Below the pieces are notes generated by a model. That model was not told where the DNA came from. It saw nothing but the letters and a program-made list of their open reading frames with translations, and ran no database searches. From Flavobacteriaceae bacterium UBA7302 (GTDB taxonomy: Bacteria; Bacteroidota; Bacteroidia; Flavobacteriales; Flavobacteriaceae): a stretch of 64,000 nt of DNA. The DNA lies in the NCBI GenBank assembly GCA_002471825.1, contig DKQS01000007.1:545538-609537 (forward strand). Direction: 5' to 3'. Each line of letters begins with the position of its first letter. Position 1 is the first letter of the stretch. Below, piece after piece: positions 60,800 through 64,000 of the stretch. Position numbers and translations under genes: made by a program.

Positions 60800-63700
60800 A
60801 TGCATCGATTTAAAAAGGCTGTTTTTCTAGTTTTTACCTTGATTTTTTCCGTTCATGTTTTTGGACAAACAGACAATGCCCCTGTGGTGACTGCCACTGG
60901 AAATCAAATTTATTGTCCAGGTACCTCAATTCCCATTGTTACAGATTTTACCATCACAGACGTTGATGATACGACCATTGACGAATTCTTTATTCAAATT
61001 TCGAAAGGATATCAATTCTCATTTGATCGACTTTCTTTAAGTGGGAATGTTCCTGCCGTGGTTGCGGCTTGGGACGCCAATACAGGACGACTCACCTTAC
61101 AATCTTCAACACAAGGGCAAGGTATTTTGCTCACTGATTTGGAAACGATTGTTAAACAAGTGGTCTTTACTTCTACGGCTACGAATATTGAGCCTGAAAA
61201 GGAATTTTCTCTTTCTGTAACTGATGCAAATTACTTACCCTTTACCGATCATTTTTATGAGTTTATAGAATCGGCGGATATAACTTGGACGGATGCTAGG
61301 GCTGCCGCAGAACAACGATTTTATTACGGACGTCAGGGATATTTAGCAACACTAACGAGTCAAATTGAAGCGGATTTTGCAGGGAAACAGGCGCAAGGAA
61401 CGGGCTGGATTGGTGGTTCTGATGAAGAACAAGAAGGAGTGTGGAAATGGATGACGGGACCAGAAGCAGGCACTGTTTTTTGGAATGGACTCGCAAATGG
61501 TTCTTCTCCTCCAGGACAGTTTGCTTTTTGGAATAACGGAGAACCCAATAGTTTCGGTGGTAATGAAGATTATGCGCATATCACTGATCCATCAATTGGG
61601 ATTCCTGGAGCATGGAATGATCTACCAAATACAGGAAGTACTGATCCCAGATATGCTGCCAAAGGCTATATAGTAGAATATGGTAGACCAGGAGATCCTC
61701 CTTTAAATATTGCCGCGAGTACCCGAATTTACATACCTCAAATAACTTCAGCAATAGGCGGACAAACTTGCCCGAATGGAAGTGTAACAATTTCAGCTTC
61801 TGTGTCTGAAGGAGAAGTGTATTGGTTTGATGCTGAAACTGGAGGAAATCTAATTAGTACTGGAACTACTTTTACCACTCCGTTATTGGCAAATACAACT
61901 ATTTTCTTCGCTGCAGCTGGTCCGTCAGATTGCTCCTCGACGACAAGGGTACCCGTGGAGGTAACTGTGAATCCGATACCTCAAGTGAATGACGATGTGG
62001 CTATTCAATTTTGTGAAGCGGATAGGGACGGACTTGGAACTTTCGATTTAACATCGGTCAATCAGCAAATCTCTAATAATGCTGCCAATGAGACTTTTTC
62101 CTATTTTCTAACCGAAGATGATGCAAATAACAACACCAATCCAATAAACGATCCGACTAACTATAACAACCAAACAAGTAGCTATGAGACAGTCTGGGTT
62201 CGAACTACAAATGCGACCAATTGTTTTACTGTTTCTCGAATCAATCTGCAGATAACTTCTACCATCATTCCAAATACGTTTTCAAGAACCTATGATGAAT
62301 GTGACGATTATATTGATGATACTAATGATGATTTAGACGGAATAACCACCTTCAATTTTGGAGATATTACTGCGGATATCATTGACTTATTTCCTGCTCC
62401 GCAACGACCAACATTATCGGTAACTTATTTCGAAACCGAGTTGGATGCGACCAACAACACCAATGAAATTACTGATATTACCAACTATCGAAATACCACT
62501 CCAAATTCTCAAGAGATATTTGTTAGGGTTACCAATTCGATCAACAATGCATGTGTGTATGTGGGTTCCCACCTTACCCTGAATGTGACGCCTGTGCCGA
62601 CCATCATTAATTTGGATGAGTTTAATGTTTGTGATGACGATGCTGATGGTGATGATACCAATGGTTTTGTGCAGAACATCGATTTGGAAAGCCGCACCCC
62701 TTTGATCTTAGGAACACAGGATCCGTCGCTATTCACTGTTACCTACCATGAAACTGCGGCCGATGCCACTGCAGGAAGTAATGCGCTTTCTTCTCCTTAT
62801 ACGAATAGAGATAAAGACAGTCAAACCATTTATGTGCGTGTTGTTGAAAACAGTACGGGGTGTTTTGTAGATCGAAACTCTTTTACATTAAATGTGAGAC
62901 CCTTACCCAGTATCACCAACATTGTGGAGTTAAAGCAGTGTGATACCGATACAGACGGATTCAGTCCCTTCAACCTTTTGGAAGCGAGTACGGATATTTC
63001 TACAAATTATGCCAACGAAACCTTCGAGTTTTATGAATCCCTTCCGGAAGCAATTAGCGGATTGAGTCCAATTGGCAATCCAACGGCTTTTGTAAATAGA
63101 AATCCAACTTCAGATATCGTTTGGGCAAGGGCGATTTCTCAATATGGATGTTACCGAATTGCCCAAGTAAATCTGACGGTTTCCACAACTGGAATTCCGC
63201 CAACTTTTCAAAGAACTTTTACCGTATGTGACGATTTGTTAGACGGAGATGATGCCGATGACATTGATAATGATGATACGGATGGGATTGCTACTTTCGA
63301 TTTTAGCTCAGTAACGGGAGAGTTACGATCTCAGTATCCTGCGAGTCAGCAATTGACCATCACTTACTATCGAAATTTAGCCGATGCATTCGCCGAACAA
63401 AATGCAATTCTAGATCCGACCAATTATCGAAATATTGGTTATCCGAATTCTCAAGATATTTATGTGCGTATCGATAGTGATTTAGACAATGATTGTCTCG
63501 GATTGGGTCATCATGTGACCCTTGTCGTAGAACCTGTTCCAGTAGCCAACACCGTTACTGATATTGAAGAGTGTGACGATGCCTTATCGGGAAGCACCAT
63601 TGATGGTAGAAATGCCAACATCAATCTAAGAAGTAAAGTAGCAGATATTCTAGGTCCAACCCAATCTGAGGCGGATTACAATGTTACCTTCCACACTACT

Positions 63701-64000
63701 TTGGCAGGTGCTACGGACGGAACTTCTGATTTGATCACCAATGATACCAGTTATACAAGTGTTGCTCCAGCTGGTTTTACCCAAGGAACAACCAGCGAGC
63801 AAATCATCTATGTTCGAGTAACTTCTCGAAACGGACAAACTTGTTACAATGCCAATACCAGCTTTAAGATCATCGTTAGACCGATTCCAACGGTATCCAC
63901 AACGATAGTTGATTTACCAGTCTGTGATATCGCCACACCTACCGATTCTGATCCTCGAAACCGTATTGCTCAGAACATTGACCTTACAGTAAAAGATGCT
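60800..64000 (+). CDS. Large secreted C-type lectin / Asp-rich repeat protein (3' end outside window)
   Basis: Open from ATG 60800 to the window end (1,067 codons so far, no stop). Signal peptide ends VFGQ. N-terminal domain and C-type lectin domain (to about residue 300) are close paralogues of the preceding gene, again with EPN (NGEPNS) and WND. One Ig-like CHU_C-type domain follows (about 320-390), then at least seven modules of about 96-117 residues, each starting with a Cys-Asp-rich loop (ECDD, CDDDADGDD, CDTDTDGF) and FDL-type strand. DxDxDG loops suggest Ca2+ binding. The expected T9SS tail is outside the window. Probable cell-surface adhesin. Confidence 0.87.
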   Translation, partial: MHRFKKAVFLVFTLIFSVHVFGQTDNAPVVTATGNQIYCPGTSIPIVTDFTITDVDDTTIDEFFIQISKGYQFSFDRLSLSGNVPAVVAAWDANTGRLTLQSSTQGQGILLTDLETIVKQVVFTSTATNIEPEKEFSLSVTDANYLPFTDHFYEFIESADITWTDARAAAEQRFYYGRQGYLATLTSQIEADFAGKQAQGTGWIGGSDEEQEGVWKWMTGPEAGTVFWNGLANGSSPPGQFAFWNNGEPNSFGGNEDYAHITDPSIGIPGAWNDLPNTGSTDPRYAAKGYIVEYGRPGDPPLNIAASTRIYIPQITSAIGGQTCPNGSVTISASVSEGEVYWFDAETGGNLISTGTTFTTPLLANTTIFFAAAGPSDCSSTTRVPVEVTVNPIPQVNDDVAIQFCEADRDGLGTFDLTSVNQQISNNAANETFSYFLTEDDANNNTNPINDPTNYNNQTSSYETVWVRTTNATNCFTVSRINLQITSTIIPNTFSRTYDECDDYIDDTNDDLDGITTFNFGDITADIIDLFPAPQRPTLSVTYFETELDATNNTNEITDITNYRNTTPNSQEIFVRVTNSINNACVYVGSHLTLNVTPVPTIINLDEFNVCDDDADGDDTNGFVQNIDLESRTPLILGTQDPSLFTVTYHETAADATAGSNALSSPYTNRDKDSQTIYVRVVENSTGCFVDRNSFTLNVRPLPSITNIVELKQCDTDTDGFSPFNLLEASTDISTNYANETFEFYESLPEAISGLSPIGNPTAFVNRNPTSDIVWARAISQYGCYRIAQVNLTVSTTGIPPTFQRTFTVCDDLLDGDDADDIDNDDTDGIATFDFSSVTGELRSQYPASQQLTITYYRNLADAFAEQNAILDPTNYRNIGYPNSQDIYVRIDSDLDNDCLGLGHHVTLVVEPVPVANTVTDIEECDDALSGSTIDGRNANINLRSKVADILGPTQSEADYNVTFHTTLAGATDGTSDLITNDTSYTSVAPAGFTQGTTSEQIIYVRVTSRNGQTCYNANTSFKIIVRPIPTVSTTIVDLPVCDIATPTDSDPRNRIAQNIDLTVKDA
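62012..64000 (+). repeat. Protein-level tandem repeats with three-module (927-nt) super-period
   Basis: Module-start Cys codons fall at 62012, 62300, 62630, 62939, 63227, 63572 and 63923. Modules 1 and 4, and 2 and 5, are separated by exactly 927 nt (309 codons); 3 and 6 by 942. Modules 2 and 5 are particularly alike (FSRTYDECDD and FQRTFTVCDD, then similar NYRN...PNSQ segments). Confidence 0.75.

Noticed and set aside
62012..64000. Repeat array as mobile element or CRISPR
   Set aside because: The repeats are in-frame protein modules without identical DNA spacers.

Overview
The window is a chromosomal segment of a Bacteroidota member, most likely family Flavobacteriaceae. The evidence is the gene content: DUF4270, DUF4271, DUF4296 and DUF3109 proteins, T9SS type B / gliding-associated sorting domains, a one-piece hybrid two-component system (HTCS), and propeller-type sensor kinases. 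The TAnnTTTG promoter boxes and the near absence of Shine-Dalgarno sequences agree. Genus cannot be fixed from the sequence alone. Most of the window is ordinary core chromosome; I see no prophage, insertion sequence, CRISPR array or rRNA.

Layout. 1-4.7 kb: 3'-truncated serine hydrolase, ALDH7-type aldehyde dehydrogenase, lipoprotein asparaginase, LuxE-like protein. 4.7-9.9 kb: a PKD-esterase lipoprotein divergent from a 1,289-residue HTCS, with a 21-bp-period direct repeat between them. 9.9-17 kb: fatty-acid-hydroxylase-like protein, tyrS, an epimerase, and the DUF4296-dihydroorotase-GT2 operon, then DUF4271 and hemD. 17-23 kb: a membrane/TolB-like/TPR protein, then the minus operon panC-panD-flippase-like-radA. 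23-27 kb: orphan GT5 domain, DUF4270, glmS. 27-33 kb: TonB, flavoprotein, MarC, DUF3109, and a LytTR regulator with a LytS-type kinase whose C-terminus is split by a frameshift. 33-43 kb: acetyltransferase, aldo/keto reductase, pgk, holB, ribE, pdxA, DUF177-rpmF, fabH-accB-accC, Lrp. 43-48 kb: propeller histidine kinase and LytTR regulator, then a noncoding stretch with a 21-bp-spaced direct repeat and a strong terminator. 48.4-48.7 kb: three tRNAs. 48.8-58.4 kb: sucA-sucB, PEBP protein, Pif1-like helicase, VOC protein, recJ, OsmC. 58.4-64 kb: two tandem paralogous secreted C-type-lectin proteins, the second running off the window with a long Asp-rich higher-order repeat.

Functional themes. 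Core metabolism dominates: pantothenate, pyrimidine, heme, B6, riboflavin, fatty acid initiation, TCA E1/E2 and hexosamine. Three signalling systems (one HTCS and two LytTR/kinase pairs) each sit beside a direct repeat of about 21 bp period, which I infer to be regulator binding sites. The least ordinary parts are the duplicated lectin adhesin locus, the frameshifted kinase, the noncoding regions at 32.6-33.0 and 47.3-47.7 kb, and several genes whose -7 box lies only 3-8 nt from the start codon (possible leaderless mRNAs).
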